A DNA stretch of 64,000 nt from Kordiimonas aestuarii (GTDB taxonomy: Bacteria > Pseudomonadota > Alphaproteobacteria > Sphingomonadales > Kordiimonadaceae): positions 868,001 to 932,000 of the forward strand of contig NZ_JAOBPP010000021.1 in NCBI RefSeq assembly GCF_025574465.1, read 5' to 3'. The notes below the pieces were generated by a model. That model was not told where the DNA came from. It worked only from the letters and a program-made list of their open reading frames with translations, and ran no database searches. The translations under genes and the position numbers were made by a program. Below are positions 51,195 through 60,266 of the stretch, piece by piece; within the stretch, counting starts at the first letter, position 1, and each line of letters begins with the position of its first letter.

Positions 51195-52760
51195 ATGATC
51201 AACCGCCGCACCATGCTGGCTGGCACCGCCGCTACACTCGCACTGGCCGCCGCACCCGTGAGTGCCAAAAGCGACCCCATTGTTGCGACCACTGAAGGTC
51301 GTCTGCGGGGTACGCTCGAGGGCGGTCTATCCGTTTTTCGGGGCATTCGCTACGGCGAGGATACGCAGAGCACGCGCTTTCAGGCCCCTATGCCTGCAAA
51401 GGCATGGCCTGGGGTGCGTGACGCGCTCTCATTCGGTTCTGTATGCCCGCAGCGTGGGGATCGTTACGCAGCTGAAACAGAAGATTGCCTGTTCCTCAAT
51501 GTCTGGACACCGGGCTTGGACGCCAAGGCCAAGCGCCCGGTCATGGTCTATTTCCATGGCGGGGCTTATTCCACCGGTAGTGTAACCGACCCTTTGAATG
51601 ACGGTCGCCATCTTGCCGCCCGTGGCGACGTGGTGGTCGTGACCGTCAATCACCGCCTCAATGCTTTTGGCTATCTATATCTTGCGGGTCTGGATGCACG
51701 TTTTGCTGACAGCGGCAATGTGGGGCAGCTTGATCTTATCCTCGCGCTTCAGTGGATCAAACGCAACATCGCAGCCTTTGGTGGCGACGCTTCGCGCGTG
51801 ATGGTGTTCGGCCAGTCGGGTGGTGGTGCCAAGATTGCGACGCTTATGGGCATGCCCGCCGCCAAAGGGCTGTTCCACTCTGCCGCGACCATGAGCGGCC
51901 AGCAGGTCACGGCCCAGGGTGCCATGAACGGCACCACCCGCACCCGCGCTTATATGGCCGCGCTGGGCCTTGGTGATGGCGATGTGGAAAAGCTCCTGAC
52001 CTTGCCGACCGATGCGCTCGTTGAAGCCCTGCACGCCACTGACCCGATCCTCGGCAAGAGTGTATATTTTGGCCCGACCCTCGACATGAAATGGCTCGTG
52101 CGCCACCCCTTTTGGCCGGACGCAAACCCGCAATCGACCGCTATTCCCATGATCCTTGGCAACACGCACGATGAAACCCGCGCCTTCATCAGGCCGGACG
52201 GCGACAAGGTGCGTGGCCTCAACTGGGATAATATCGCCGCGCGGTTAGGGCCTGAACTGAAGATCGACCTGCCGCCTGACTGGGTGGTGGCGCAGTATCG
52301 CGACCATTTCCCGGGCTATAGCGCCGAGCAGGTTTTTTATGCTGCGACAACAGCAGGTCGCAGTTGGCCGGGGCAGGTGATTGAAGCAGACGCCCGTGCG
52401 GCAGCGGGTGCCAAAGATACATGGGTTTACCAGCTTGATTTCCCATCACCCCTTGAGCCGCGCCGGGGTGCCTTCCACACCCATGATATCCCGCTTGTGT
52501 TCGGCACACTTGGGGCCGAAGGGTCGCGGACCGGCACGGGCGCAGATGCGCGCGCGGTGAGCGAGAAGATGATGGACGCCTTCATTGCGCTCGCGCGTGA
52601 CGGCAACCCCAATCATGCGGGCATGACCGAGTGGCCCAGCTATAGGCTGCCCGCCCGCGCCACCATGGTGTTTGATGCCCACACCCGCGCGGTCAATGAC
52701 CCGCGCAAGTGGCAGCGCGAGCTGTTTGCCCGCGCGCCCTATATCCAGCCCGGCAGTTAG
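51195..52760 (+). CDS. Exported type-B carboxylesterase
   Basis: 521 aa with a Tat-like signal (INRRTMLAGTAATLALAAA). EDCLFLNVWTP and GQSGGGAK (nucleophile Ser) mark the carboxylesterase family; catalytic His probably in FHTHDIPLVFGT. In a pectin locus the likely substrates are methyl, acetyl or feruloyl esters on pectin. It follows kdgK by 44 bp and precedes another esterase by 11 bp. Confidence 0.9.
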   Translation: MINRRTMLAGTAATLALAAAPVSAKSDPIVATTEGRLRGTLEGGLSVFRGIRYGEDTQSTRFQAPMPAKAWPGVRDALSFGSVCPQRGDRYAAETEDCLFLNVWTPGLDAKAKRPVMVYFHGGAYSTGSVTDPLNDGRHLAARGDVVVVTVNHRLNAFGYLYLAGLDARFADSGNVGQLDLILALQWIKRNIAAFGGDASRVMVFGQSGGGAKIATLMGMPAAKGLFHSAATMSGQQVTAQGAMNGTTRTRAYMAALGLGDGDVEKLLTLPTDALVEALHATDPILGKSVYFGPTLDMKWLVRHPFWPDANPQSTAIPMILGNTHDETRAFIRPDGDKVRGLNWDNIAARLGPELKIDLPPDWVVAQYRDHFPGYSAEQVFYAATTAGRSWPGQVIEADARAAAGAKDTWVYQLDFPSPLEPRRGAFHTHDIPLVFGTLGAEGSRTGTGADARAVSEKMMDAFIALARDGNPNHAGMTEWPSYRLPARATMVFDAHTRAVNDPRKWQRELFARAPYIQPGS

Positions 52761-52771
52761 GAGCCTTAGTC

Positions 52772-53785
52772 ATGAACGCCGATCGCAGATCAATCCTGAT
52801 GGGCAGCCTTGCAGTCGTTCTCGCTCCCCTTGCCGCCGCACATGCCCAAACCCTGCCGCCCCATGTGAAGGACGGCGACCTGCCACCGGGCCTGCCGCAA
52901 CCCGACGAGACGATTGACCTGTGGCCAAATGGCCTGCCGGGGGGCGAAAGCCCGGGCATCACCGAAACAGTGATCGAGCGCAGCAAGGACCGGCTGGTGA
53001 CCGATCGTGCGGTCTACGGCATCACCCGCCCCCGAATGGCGGTATTCCGGCCACGTAAGCCCAACGGTGCCGCAGTGATGATCACCCCGGGTGGCGGTTA
53101 CAAATGGGTGGTGGTTGACAAGGAGGGCTATGAGGTTGGGCGGCGCCTGAGCGCGCAGGGCTATACGGTTTTTGTGCTCTTCTACCGTCTGCCCCACGAA
53201 GGCTGGAAAGACGGTGCCAACACACCGCTCGTCGACGCGCAGCGCGCCATGCGGCTCATTCGCGCGCGTGCGCAGGACTACGGCATTGACCCCGAGCGCG
53301 TGGCGGCCATGGGCTTCTCGGCTGGCGGTCATCTGTGCGCGGACCTTGGTACACGCTATGACTCCAAGGTCTATGACCCCATGGATGCGGCGGATGAGCT
53401 TTCGGCCCGGCCTTTCCTAGCTGCACCCATCTATCCGGTGATTTCTATGTCAGCGCCCAACGCGCACCCTGGTTCGCGTGAGAAGCTGGTCGGCGCGGAT
53501 GCCGATGCTGCGTTTGAGGCCGCGCACTCACCACACATGAATGTGCCGGTCGGGGCGCCGCCTTTCTTCATTCTGCACGCGGAAGATGACGATGTGGTAC
53601 CCGCGGAGAACGCGGTCCTCCTGCGCGCGGCGCTCAAGGCCAAAGGCACGCTCGTGGAAACCCACCTGTTCGCCCACGGTGGGCACGGATTTGGCCTGAG
53701 GAAAGCGGTGGGCAAGCCGGTTGAAGGCTGGCTCGACCTGTTTCTCAACTTCGCGCAGGCGGTGCGGTTCGCGAACCGCTACTAG
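52772..53785 (+). CDS. Exported alpha/beta hydrolase, acetyl-esterase-like
   Basis: 337 aa; signal RRSILMGSLAVVLAPLAAAH with a Tat-like RR. PGGGYKWVVVDKEGYE (oxyanion region), GFSAGGHL (Ser nucleophile), AEDDDVVP (Asp) and HGGHGFGL (His) give the full triad of xylan/pectin acetylesterase-like proteins often found in polysaccharide loci. TAGGAG before ATG 52772. Last gene of the pectin operon and convergent with the next cluster, 1 bp apart. Confidence 0.88.
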   Translation: MNADRRSILMGSLAVVLAPLAAAHAQTLPPHVKDGDLPPGLPQPDETIDLWPNGLPGGESPGITETVIERSKDRLVTDRAVYGITRPRMAVFRPRKPNGAAVMITPGGGYKWVVVDKEGYEVGRRLSAQGYTVFVLFYRLPHEGWKDGANTPLVDAQRAMRLIRARAQDYGIDPERVAAMGFSAGGHLCADLGTRYDSKVYDPMDAADELSARPFLAAPIYPVISMSAPNAHPGSREKLVGADADAAFEAAHSPHMNVPVGAPPFFILHAEDDDVVPAENAVLLRAALKAKGTLVETHLFAHGGHGFGLRKAVGKPVEGWLDLFLNFAQAVRFANRY

Positions 53786-53786
53786 C

Positions 53787-54299
53787 TCAGTTCGCGAACG
53801 GGTCTTTTTCCTTGCCGCCAAGCAATCCCTGCAGATGTTTGAAGGCACGGAATACCTTCTCGCCGTCACGGCAGTAGAAGCTGTCACCGTCTAACGGACT
53901 AACGGTATGTGTGTTCTGGCCTTCGCGCCAGCTTTCGTTCCTTACACACAAATCCGCACAGTGAAGCTTGATAAAGGGCGTGGTATCTGGGTGCGCGACC
54001 CAACGGATATCAACTTTTCTGAGATCATACTGGCCGACATGATTATATTTTGATGTGTCGCGGGAACCCATCAACGTGAATGTTTTCGTATGGGTCAGTG
54101 TGGTGCCTGAAAGGCTTATAGCCATGGTTTTATTGACGAAGTCACTGTCGGCAGGGACGCGCCATTCAGCCCCCGTGCACCGGGCAGTGATATAAGCCAT
54201 CGTTTCAGCCGCGTCCGGTTCGTCTGCCGCATATGCCGGCAGGAGAGGCAGCAGGAGGGCAAAGCCTGCTGCTACGCGCAGGCTGTTAGGCAAGATCAT
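53787..54299 (-). CDS. Secreted DPFAN-family protein 1
   Basis: 170 aa; signal peptide (VAAGFALLLPLLPAYAADE). Mature part has four Cys (TARC, CADLC, FYC) and ends AFKHLQGLLGGKEKDPFAN. Closely related to the 54808-55305 protein and more distantly to the one between them. No family recognised. Probably a small disulfide-stabilised periplasmic or surface protein. GGAGA precedes ATG 54299. Confidence 0.82.
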   Translation of the reverse strand: MILPNSLRVAAGFALLLPLLPAYAADEPDAAETMAYITARCTGAEWRVPADSDFVNKTMAISLSGTTLTHTKTFTLMGSRDTSKYNHVGQYDLRKVDIRWVAHPDTTPFIKLHCADLCVRNESWREGQNTHTVSPLDGDSFYCRDGEKVFRAFKHLQGLLGGKEKDPFAN

Positions 54300-54310
54300 T
54301 CCATATCTCC

Positions 54311-54796
54311 TCAGTTCGCGAACGGGTCGTCGTCGGTGATGAACGATTGCAGGTGCTGAACCGCGTTCAAGACACGCTCCGGGTTGCGGCAGTGCATGGT
54401 CGTGAAAGGATAAACATTGGTGCCGGGTTTGTTGCCCCAGGCGGGCTTGGTTTTCCGACCGTCTGAGCCAAGATAAAAGCCTTCCACGCTCACGCAGTCG
54501 TAGCTGCACGCAAATTGCACCGGGATGCTGTCCTCCTTGAGGGTGGCGTCCTTGAGGTCGAGCGAACGCTGCTCCTGCCAGAAGGCGACGTCGCCTTTGG
54601 CCGAGGCATCGACCGGCACGCCTTCGGTGAAAGTGAGCACGGTACCTTTAACACGCACGTTGCTCGTGACCGCTCCGGACCCTGTGGGCGTGCCATTACA
54701 CTGTTTCTGTATGTACGCGACGGTCTCCTCCCGGCTGGGGGCGGCAGTTGCGCCGAGGGAAATACCCATGACGGCGATAAGGAGTGTTTTACGCAT
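54311..54796 (-). CDS. Secreted DPFAN-family protein 2 (divergent)
   Basis: 161 aa; signal peptide (KTLLIAVMGISLGATAAP). SREETVAYIQKQC opens the mature part, with CSYDC in place of CADLC and the same end VQHLQSFITDDDPFAN. The middle is diverged from its two neighbours. GAGGAGAA lies before the ATG; spacing to flanking family members is 11 bp each, implying one operon. Function unknown. Confidence 0.82.
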   Translation of the reverse strand: MRKTLLIAVMGISLGATAAPSREETVAYIQKQCNGTPTGSGAVTSNVRVKGTVLTFTEGVPVDASAKGDVAFWQEQRSLDLKDATLKEDSIPVQFACSYDCVSVEGFYLGSDGRKTKPAWGNKPGTNVYPFTTMHCRNPERVLNAVQHLQSFITDDDPFAN

Positions 54797-54807
54797 GGAT
54801 TTTCTCC

Positions 54808-55305
54808 TCAGTTCGCGAAGGGGTCTTTTTCCTGCCCACCAAGCAGGTCCTGCAGGTGCTTGAAGGCACGGAAGGCCTTCTCGCCATCACGGCAGTAAAA
54901 ACTGTCGTTGACCATACCCTTGGGCGCATCATCATTCCATTCCCACCTGACACAAAGGTCGGCGCAATTCATTCCGATATAGGGCTGAGTATCAGGATAT
55001 GCGACCCAACCGATAGTTACTTTTCGCAAGTCATATCGGCTGACAATACGGTCTTTGGAGCCTTTGGAAGATCCGGTATACATTTGAGTTTTCTCATGCG
55101 TAAGCGTGGGGCCAGCAAGGCTGATGGAGACAGTTTTATTCACAAATGGGCTGTCCGGGGGGACGCGCCAGGTTTGCTGCGTACAGTGAGCCTGGATATA
55201 AGCCAGGGTTTCCTCCCGGCTTGGCCCATCAGCGGCTCCGGCGGCAAGCGCGGGCAGAACAAGTGTGCAGAGGATTATTGTCTTCAGGCGAGGTGACAGG
55301 CTCAT
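54808..55305 (-). CDS. Secreted DPFAN-family protein 3
   Basis: 165 aa; signal peptide (TIILCTLVLPALAAGAADG). Shares SREETLAYIQAHC, VNKT.SISL, YDLRKV.I.WVA.PDT, CADLCVR, DSFYCRDGEK and the DPFAN end with protein 1. Their last 100 bp are also alike in DNA, pointing to recent tandem duplication. First gene of the three. Function unknown. Confidence 0.82.
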   Translation of the reverse strand: MSLSPRLKTIILCTLVLPALAAGAADGPSREETLAYIQAHCTQQTWRVPPDSPFVNKTVSISLAGPTLTHEKTQMYTGSSKGSKDRIVSRYDLRKVTIGWVAYPDTQPYIGMNCADLCVRWEWNDDAPKGMVNDSFYCRDGEKAFRAFKHLQDLLGGQEKDPFAN

Positions 55306-55353
55306 TTTATATTTCCTGTTTGGCAGGCTGCGTCATCCTACAGCGGGCAGGGT

Positions 55354-55776
55354 TCAGGTGTTCGGCATGCGCACGGAAACAAACCGCACCTTGCCGCGCC
55401 AGAAACGCTTCTGGTCTGCCAGATATTCCCGCAAATCGTCCTCAGCGTCCTGACGAGAGCGGTGGCAGCTGGACTCACGCCCATTGATTGTCAGGTTAAG
55501 CTGCAACTGCGCCTCATCGAAGAAAACCGACGTTGGATAGCGCCTGTTGTTACCTGTGTCATGGAGCACATTGCTCGTGATTATAACGGTTTGTGGGTCG
55601 CGGGTGCCTTCTTTCACCTGACAGACATTCTCCGGCCGACCAGAAACCTCCTCCTGTACGCAGGATTGCCAGATATAGAGATAGCCGCCCTCTGTGCCAC
55701 AGTCTGCTTGGGCGGGTGTGGCCATGGCGGTGATGGCGCTGGCGACGGCCAGGGCATATAGTGGTTTCTTCCTCAT
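55354..55776 (-). CDS. Secreted hypothetical protein (140 aa)
   Basis: Signal peptide (PLYALAVASAITAMATPAQA), mature part with four Cys (CGTE, SCVQ, VCQV, SCHR). No DPFAN tail and no clear similarity to the neighbouring family, but similar size, export and Cys content. The ATG at 55776 has GAGG at a 6-7 bp distance; ATGs at 55782 and 55788 are in frame. Function unknown. Confidence 0.72.
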   Translation of the reverse strand: MRKKPLYALAVASAITAMATPAQADCGTEGGYLYIWQSCVQEEVSGRPENVCQVKEGTRDPQTVIITSNVLHDTGNNRRYPTSVFFDEAQLQLNLTINGRESSCHRSRQDAEDDLREYLADQKRFWRGKVRFVSVRMPNT

Positions 55777-55873
55777 GTTCATCCTCATTATAAACCAAAA
55801 CGGTTGTGTTGCCGGTTACGGTGTAAAGAGGTCTTCTCCTGCCGGTTCCCCACGGAGTAGACGATGTCTAGCT

Positions 55874-56260
55874 TCAGTAATAGCCGGGGTGCGGGCGTAT
55901 GGGGCGGGGCAGGCATGGCCGACCGTTCATCGTGGAATCCCATGTGCCAAACAATGCGGCCGGACGCCCATCGCTGAAAAAAGTTGCGTTATAACCGTTG
56001 CCACCATTAGCCCAGCGCGGGCAAAAATAGGCGGGGGAGAAACGGCGTGTACCCTCGCCATAGAAACGCAGCGCGGCGCGCCGCTCCGCGAGGCATACGC
56101 TGTCGAACCCGACAAATTCGCCCCGCCGGTCAAAAACCTTGCATATCTCATAGTCACCGTCGGACAGGTCCTGTGCCTGAAGCGGCGGCGGTGCACTTGC
56201 CGCAACGATAAAGGCAATGACCAGCTTGCAGGCAGAGGTATGGATTGGATCCCTAGTCAC
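55874..56260 (-). CDS. Secreted hypothetical protein (128 aa)
   Basis: GTG start with GGGGGA 6 bp upstream; signal peptide (LVIAFIVAASAPPPLQAQD). Mature domain has paired Cys (ICKVF, VCLAE, FCPRW, PCLPR) and many Arg/Gly. Same strand as the preceding secreted proteins. I recognise no family. Confidence 0.65.
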   Translation of the reverse strand: MTRDPIHTSACKLVIAFIVAASAPPPLQAQDLSDGDYEICKVFDRRGEFVGFDSVCLAERRAALRFYGEGTRRFSPAYFCPRWANGGNGYNATFFSDGRPAALFGTWDSTMNGRPCLPRPIRPHPGYY

Positions 56261-56425
56261 GAAAGTTCCCCCATCAGGTCCGCGGAAAACAACATAGACT
56301 ATGTTATGACAGGGTGGCTGGTCAGGTCTTTGCCCGGGCGCTGATTATATGTGGTGTGCCCCGGGGAAGTTATGAAAAATTATGACAAACAGCGCTTGGA
56401 CGTCAAATCCCCGTGGCCACGTCGG

Positions 56426-58228
56426 TCAATCTACGGCTGCGCCTGCGGGCGGAAGGCCGGCGAACAGATCCTGTGCCTCCCGCATTGCCGGGTGGTCCGC
56501 CGGCAGCGTTTGCGCCAGCGTATCAAGGCATTCCTGTGCGTTATGATGGCCGGTGACGATGTCGCCCATATGGGCGGCGACCCGCGCCCGGAGGCATTTT
56601 GCCCGGCCAGCCCATGGGTGCATTGCAGGCAGGGCCGCAGCGATTTTTATATTGGCGTCCTCAATGTCCGTCGATGCCTGGGACCAGTTGCCCAGAGCCA
56701 GTTCGGTGCGGGCCCACCTGAGGTGAAAATAGATACTTTTGGCTGCGCGCCCGTAAAGCAGCCGTTCGCTGGTTTTTCGTGCCTCCGCCAGATATTGTCT
56801 GGCACCACTGAGGTTGCCGCATTTGGCCTCAGTCAGGGCAAGTTCCGTGAGCGTATATAGCGTCCACATGTGGTCAGAGCCGACGGTGGCCCGCCACCCG
56901 GCCAGACGCGGCAATAAAAGAGCGCGCGCCTCTGTCCATTCACCGCGCCACTCATGCATCAGGGCAAGGCTGTACCCGGGGGACAATGCTTCCGGGTGGT
57001 TGGCGCCAAGGGATGTATTAAATATGGACTGCGCCTTGGCCAGCGCTTGCTCTGCTTCGGCGAAATCGCCTGTTTCGACAAGAAAATCTCCGTAGTCGGC
57101 ATAGGCCCATGCTGTCAGCGGGTGCCGGTCGCCGTAGGTTTCCATTTGCAGGTCGATAAGGCTGAGGAAAGCGGTGCGGGCATCCGCGAAGGCCGCTAGC
57201 TTGCGCTGGCTCAGGGCGAGAAACCATAGGGCATCTCCACGTGTCTTGGCCGAGTTTTCCTTAGCAGGCGCTTGCGCGACGGGTCGCAAAATTTCTGCGG
57301 CTTTTTCATATTGGCCGTCTTCGAAAAGCGCTTTGGCATAAGTAACGCGCGCTGGCGAAAGTGGCATGCCTGCGTCGGTGGCGGAGTGCAATGAAGCAGA
57401 GCAGGCGTTCAGCGCGGCGCGAATGTCGCCCGCCAGCCTGAGTTGTTGACAAAGATGCAAGTCCAGCGACGCGATTTCCGGCAATGGCGGGGTGCCGACC
57501 TGAAGACGCAGGTCGCGAGCCCGCCACAGATGTTCGGCCGCGCGGGAATATTCTCCCCAGCCGCTGTAGGCCAGCGCAATCGCTTTATGCAGCCGGGCTG
57601 CTGCCACGGGGGTTTCGCCGAAGCGTGCTTCGGCCGATTGTGCCATTTGTTCAACCAGTTTGCGTTCGTCAAACTGGGCGGGTCCCGCTTGGTATGGGTC
57701 AATCCTGGCAAGCACGTCATCAACAATCAGGGAAAGGGCAGCTGCCGCTTCGGCCTCCGCCAGATGCGCCCTTTGTCTGGACACATGCGTTTGCCAAAGC
57801 GCGGCCATTGCTACAATCAACAGGACGGCGACAGCATAGACGGGCCACCGAAGCAGGCCTGCGCGAAGGTCTGTTTGTGCAGGCGGGGGTGTGTCGAGCT
57901 CATCAAGTGGCAAAAAGGTAACGTCCGCCTGCAGGCGATATCCGAAGCCATGGACAACGCGGATAGCGTCCCTGTCATCGCCGATATTTTGCCGCAGGCG
58001 GCTGACAGCCTTTGCCAATGTATTTTCCGAAACTACCCGCCCGGGCCAGACATCAGCAAGCAGGACATCCTTGGAAACCGTTTCTCCGGCGTGGCGCACA
58101 AGAAGTTGCAGGATGAGCACACTTGCACGGTCTATATCCTGCTGCTTGCCAGATACGGTAACCGTGCCGGTTCGTTCATTCAGCTCGGTGTGGCCAAAAC
58201 ACCATACCCCGGTTGGTTCGGTTTTCAT
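56426..58228 (-). CDS. CadC-like membrane-anchored winged-helix regulator with TPR sensor
   Basis: 600 aa. OmpR/PhoB-type winged helix at residues about 10-105 (KAVSRLRQNIGDD recognition helix region, VHGFGYRL wing), one transmembrane segment (WPVYAVAVLLIVAMAALW), then about 430 residues of TPR-like helical repeats in the periplasm. Such one-component regulators sense envelope or extracellular signals. ATG 58228 is chosen; the upstream extension to 58399 has no ribosome site and atypical composition. Divergent from the fpr gene; targets unknown. Confidence 0.85.
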   Translation of the reverse strand: MKTEPTGVWCFGHTELNERTGTVTVSGKQQDIDRASVLILQLLVRHAGETVSKDVLLADVWPGRVVSENTLAKAVSRLRQNIGDDRDAIRVVHGFGYRLQADVTFLPLDELDTPPPAQTDLRAGLLRWPVYAVAVLLIVAMAALWQTHVSRQRAHLAEAEAAAALSLIVDDVLARIDPYQAGPAQFDERKLVEQMAQSAEARFGETPVAAARLHKAIALAYSGWGEYSRAAEHLWRARDLRLQVGTPPLPEIASLDLHLCQQLRLAGDIRAALNACSASLHSATDAGMPLSPARVTYAKALFEDGQYEKAAEILRPVAQAPAKENSAKTRGDALWFLALSQRKLAAFADARTAFLSLIDLQMETYGDRHPLTAWAYADYGDFLVETGDFAEAEQALAKAQSIFNTSLGANHPEALSPGYSLALMHEWRGEWTEARALLLPRLAGWRATVGSDHMWTLYTLTELALTEAKCGNLSGARQYLAEARKTSERLLYGRAAKSIYFHLRWARTELALGNWSQASTDIEDANIKIAAALPAMHPWAGRAKCLRARVAAHMGDIVTGHHNAQECLDTLAQTLPADHPAMREAQDLFAGLPPAGAAVD

Positions 58229-58515
58229 CGGTAGTCTGCTTTCTATCCGGCTTACGGCTCGCTTTGCCGAAGGGGAAACCACGAACGCCCTACATAACCA
58301 TAGGGTAGGATTGGCAACTTGTCCCCGCCTGTCAAGCGGTAGCCGCCATCTTCCCGCCCATACGCACAATCGGTGCGGTCGATGACAAAACCAGAACATA
58401 TTTGTGCAATTATGTATTGCGAATAATTATTAATTGCAATATCAAGACGGCGCATAGCCGCAACCGGGCGCTTTCGTGCCCATTCGTCACCCATCAGTGT
58501 GTAAAGGAGCAGCAG

Positions 58516-59325
58516 ATGAACCTGAACGTAAACTTGCAGGCACGCCCGACGTCCTCGTCAGGGCCTACTCAGGAGAAGGTCCTGTCCGTCACTCACTGGA
58601 CAGATTTTCTCTTTTCGTTCCGGATAACACGACCTGCAGGCTTTCGCTTCCGGTCTGGCGAGTTTGTCATGATTGGGCTGGAGGTTGAGGGGAAACCGCT
58701 GTTGCGCGCCTATTCTATCGCCAGTCCGAGTTGGGGTGATGAACTGGAGTTCTTTTCGATCAAGGTGCCGGATGGCCCGTTAACCTCCCGGCTGCAACAG
58801 ATCGAGGCAGGCGACACGGTGCTGCTGGGCCGCAAGCCGGTGGGCACCCTGGTGGTGGATGCATTGACGCCGGGAGAAAATCTTTATCTGCTGTCTACCG
58901 GTACGGGTTTTGCGCCGTTCGCCAGTGTGATCAGGGACCCGGAAACATATGAGAAATTCAAGCGTGTTATTGTCACGCACACCACGCGGGAGGCTGCGGA
59001 GCTGGACTACAGCAAAGCAACCCTGGGTGCGTTGATGGAGCATGAATTTCTGGGCGAACTTGCTGCTGGAAAGCTGTATTATTTCGATAGCGTGACGCGG
59101 GAACCGTATTTCCGTAACGGGCGCATCACCACGTTTATCGAAAGTGGCGAGCTGTTCCTGGCAACCGATTTGCCGCCTTTTGATCTGGTGCGCGACCGTG
59201 CGATGATCTGTGGCTCGATGGGGATGATTCAGGACACAAAAACATTGCTTGAAAAAGCCGGCCTGACGGAAGGTTCCAACGCTTCTCCGGCCGAGTTTGT
59301 TGTTGAAAAGGCCTTCGTCGGCTGA
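58516..59325 (+). CDS. fpr: Ferredoxin--NADP+ reductase
   Basis: 269 aa. FAD site RAYSIASPSW, NADP site LLSTGTGFAPFASVIRDPE, CGSMGM and the C-terminal VVEKAFVG aromatic tail of bacterial subclass I Fpr enzymes. It moves electrons between NADPH and ferredoxin or flavodoxin, often in oxidative-stress defence. AAGGAG precedes ATG 58516. Single gene, divergent from the CadC-like regulator. Confidence 0.93.
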   Translation: MNLNVNLQARPTSSSGPTQEKVLSVTHWTDFLFSFRITRPAGFRFRSGEFVMIGLEVEGKPLLRAYSIASPSWGDELEFFSIKVPDGPLTSRLQQIEAGDTVLLGRKPVGTLVVDALTPGENLYLLSTGTGFAPFASVIRDPETYEKFKRVIVTHTTREAAELDYSKATLGALMEHEFLGELAAGKLYYFDSVTREPYFRNGRITTFIESGELFLATDLPPFDLVRDRAMICGSMGMIQDTKTLLEKAGLTEGSNASPAEFVVEKAFVG

Positions 59326-59483
59326 CGGACACAGGCCACGGGGCGATTACTTTATCCGTGGCCGCGCCCCTGCGTTTCACACCGCGCCCAGCTTCAGGGC
59401 CGCATTCTTCGCCAGTTTCTTTCCGCCAGCCCCAACGCTCAAGGTGCCCTTCGTACTTTCCGTGTTGAAAAATAATTTACTCC

Positions 59484-59497
59484 ACTATAAAAATAGT
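59484..59497. promoter_or_regulatory. Palindrome upstream of TetR gene
   Basis: ACTAT-aaaa-ATAGT, about 40 bp before the TetR start, likely an autoregulatory operator. Related TAGT/ACTA palindromes occur before the downstream receptor. Confidence 0.45.
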
Positions 59498-59536
59498 CAT
59501 GGGTTAAAAAATTAAAAATCTGATCGGAGGGCACAG

Positions 59537-60163
59537 ATGACGGGTTTGAGGGAACGGCAGAAAGCGCAGCGTCGTGTGTTGATCGAAAAGGCGGCGAGCG
59601 AACTGTTTGTCGAAAAGGGCTTTGCCGACACCACCATCGAAGAGATTGCCGCACGCGCGGTGGTGTCTGCGCCGACGGTCTATAATTATTACGGCACCAA
59701 GGGTGACCTGCTGCTGGCGCTTGTCGCCCGCGGTGAAGAGGGCATTGAAGAAGCGCTGAGCGACTTCAGCAAACAGGCTGCCGATCACGACCCCATCGAC
59801 CTTGTGGTCAAGGTTATCCGCTCCAACGTCAATGATACGCTGTCTGCCCTCTCCCGCGAGTTGTGGGGACATGTGGTGGCATTTGTCGCTACATCCTCTG
59901 ACCCGGCAGTAGCGCCCAGGTATCTGGATACCATCGCGGGTGGTTTGGGTGCCGCCATCGAGTCTGTTCTTAATGCCTATCAGCGGTTGGGCTCCGTCAG
60001 CACCGCGCTTGACGCGCGGGAGCTGGCCTACCTTCTGACCCGGATGGAGCGTATTCATTTTCTCAACTTCGTATATCTCAGGGCGATGACGGTTGCGGAT
60101 CTTCACGATGCCATTGCGCGGGACGTCACCATCATCATGAGTCCCTATGTGCGGGAGGTATGA
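59537..60163 (+). CDS. TetR-family transcriptional regulator
   Basis: 208 aa. N-terminal TetR HTH (TTIEEIAARAVVSAPTVYNY, YGTKGDLLLAL), C-terminal all-helical ligand domain. It is 103 bp upstream of a TonB receptor in the same direction, with palindromes in the spacer. Probably controls that receptor and itself; ligand unknown. GGAGG lies before the ATG. Confidence 0.92.
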   Translation: MTGLRERQKAQRRVLIEKAASELFVEKGFADTTIEEIAARAVVSAPTVYNYYGTKGDLLLALVARGEEGIEEALSDFSKQAADHDPIDLVVKVIRSNVNDTLSALSRELWGHVVAFVATSSDPAVAPRYLDTIAGGLGAAIESVLNAYQRLGSVSTALDARELAYLLTRMERIHFLNFVYLRAMTVADLHDAIARDVTIIMSPYVREV

Positions 60164-60181
60164 ACACGGTTTTTCTTTAAC

Positions 60182-60211
60182 ATTAGTCACTAATATTATT
60201 TTAGTTGACTA
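60182..60211. promoter_or_regulatory. Paired palindromes before the TonB receptor, candidate TetR operators
   Basis: ATTAGTCACTAAT (60182-60194) and TAGTTGACTA (60202-60211) share TAGT/ACTA arms. The second overlaps a possible -35 (TTGACT), so binding would block transcription. Confidence 0.5.
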
Positions 60212-60266
60212 TAAAAAAATAGCCTGCCATATTTTTTCAAATTACATAAATATGGGAGGAGTAGCC

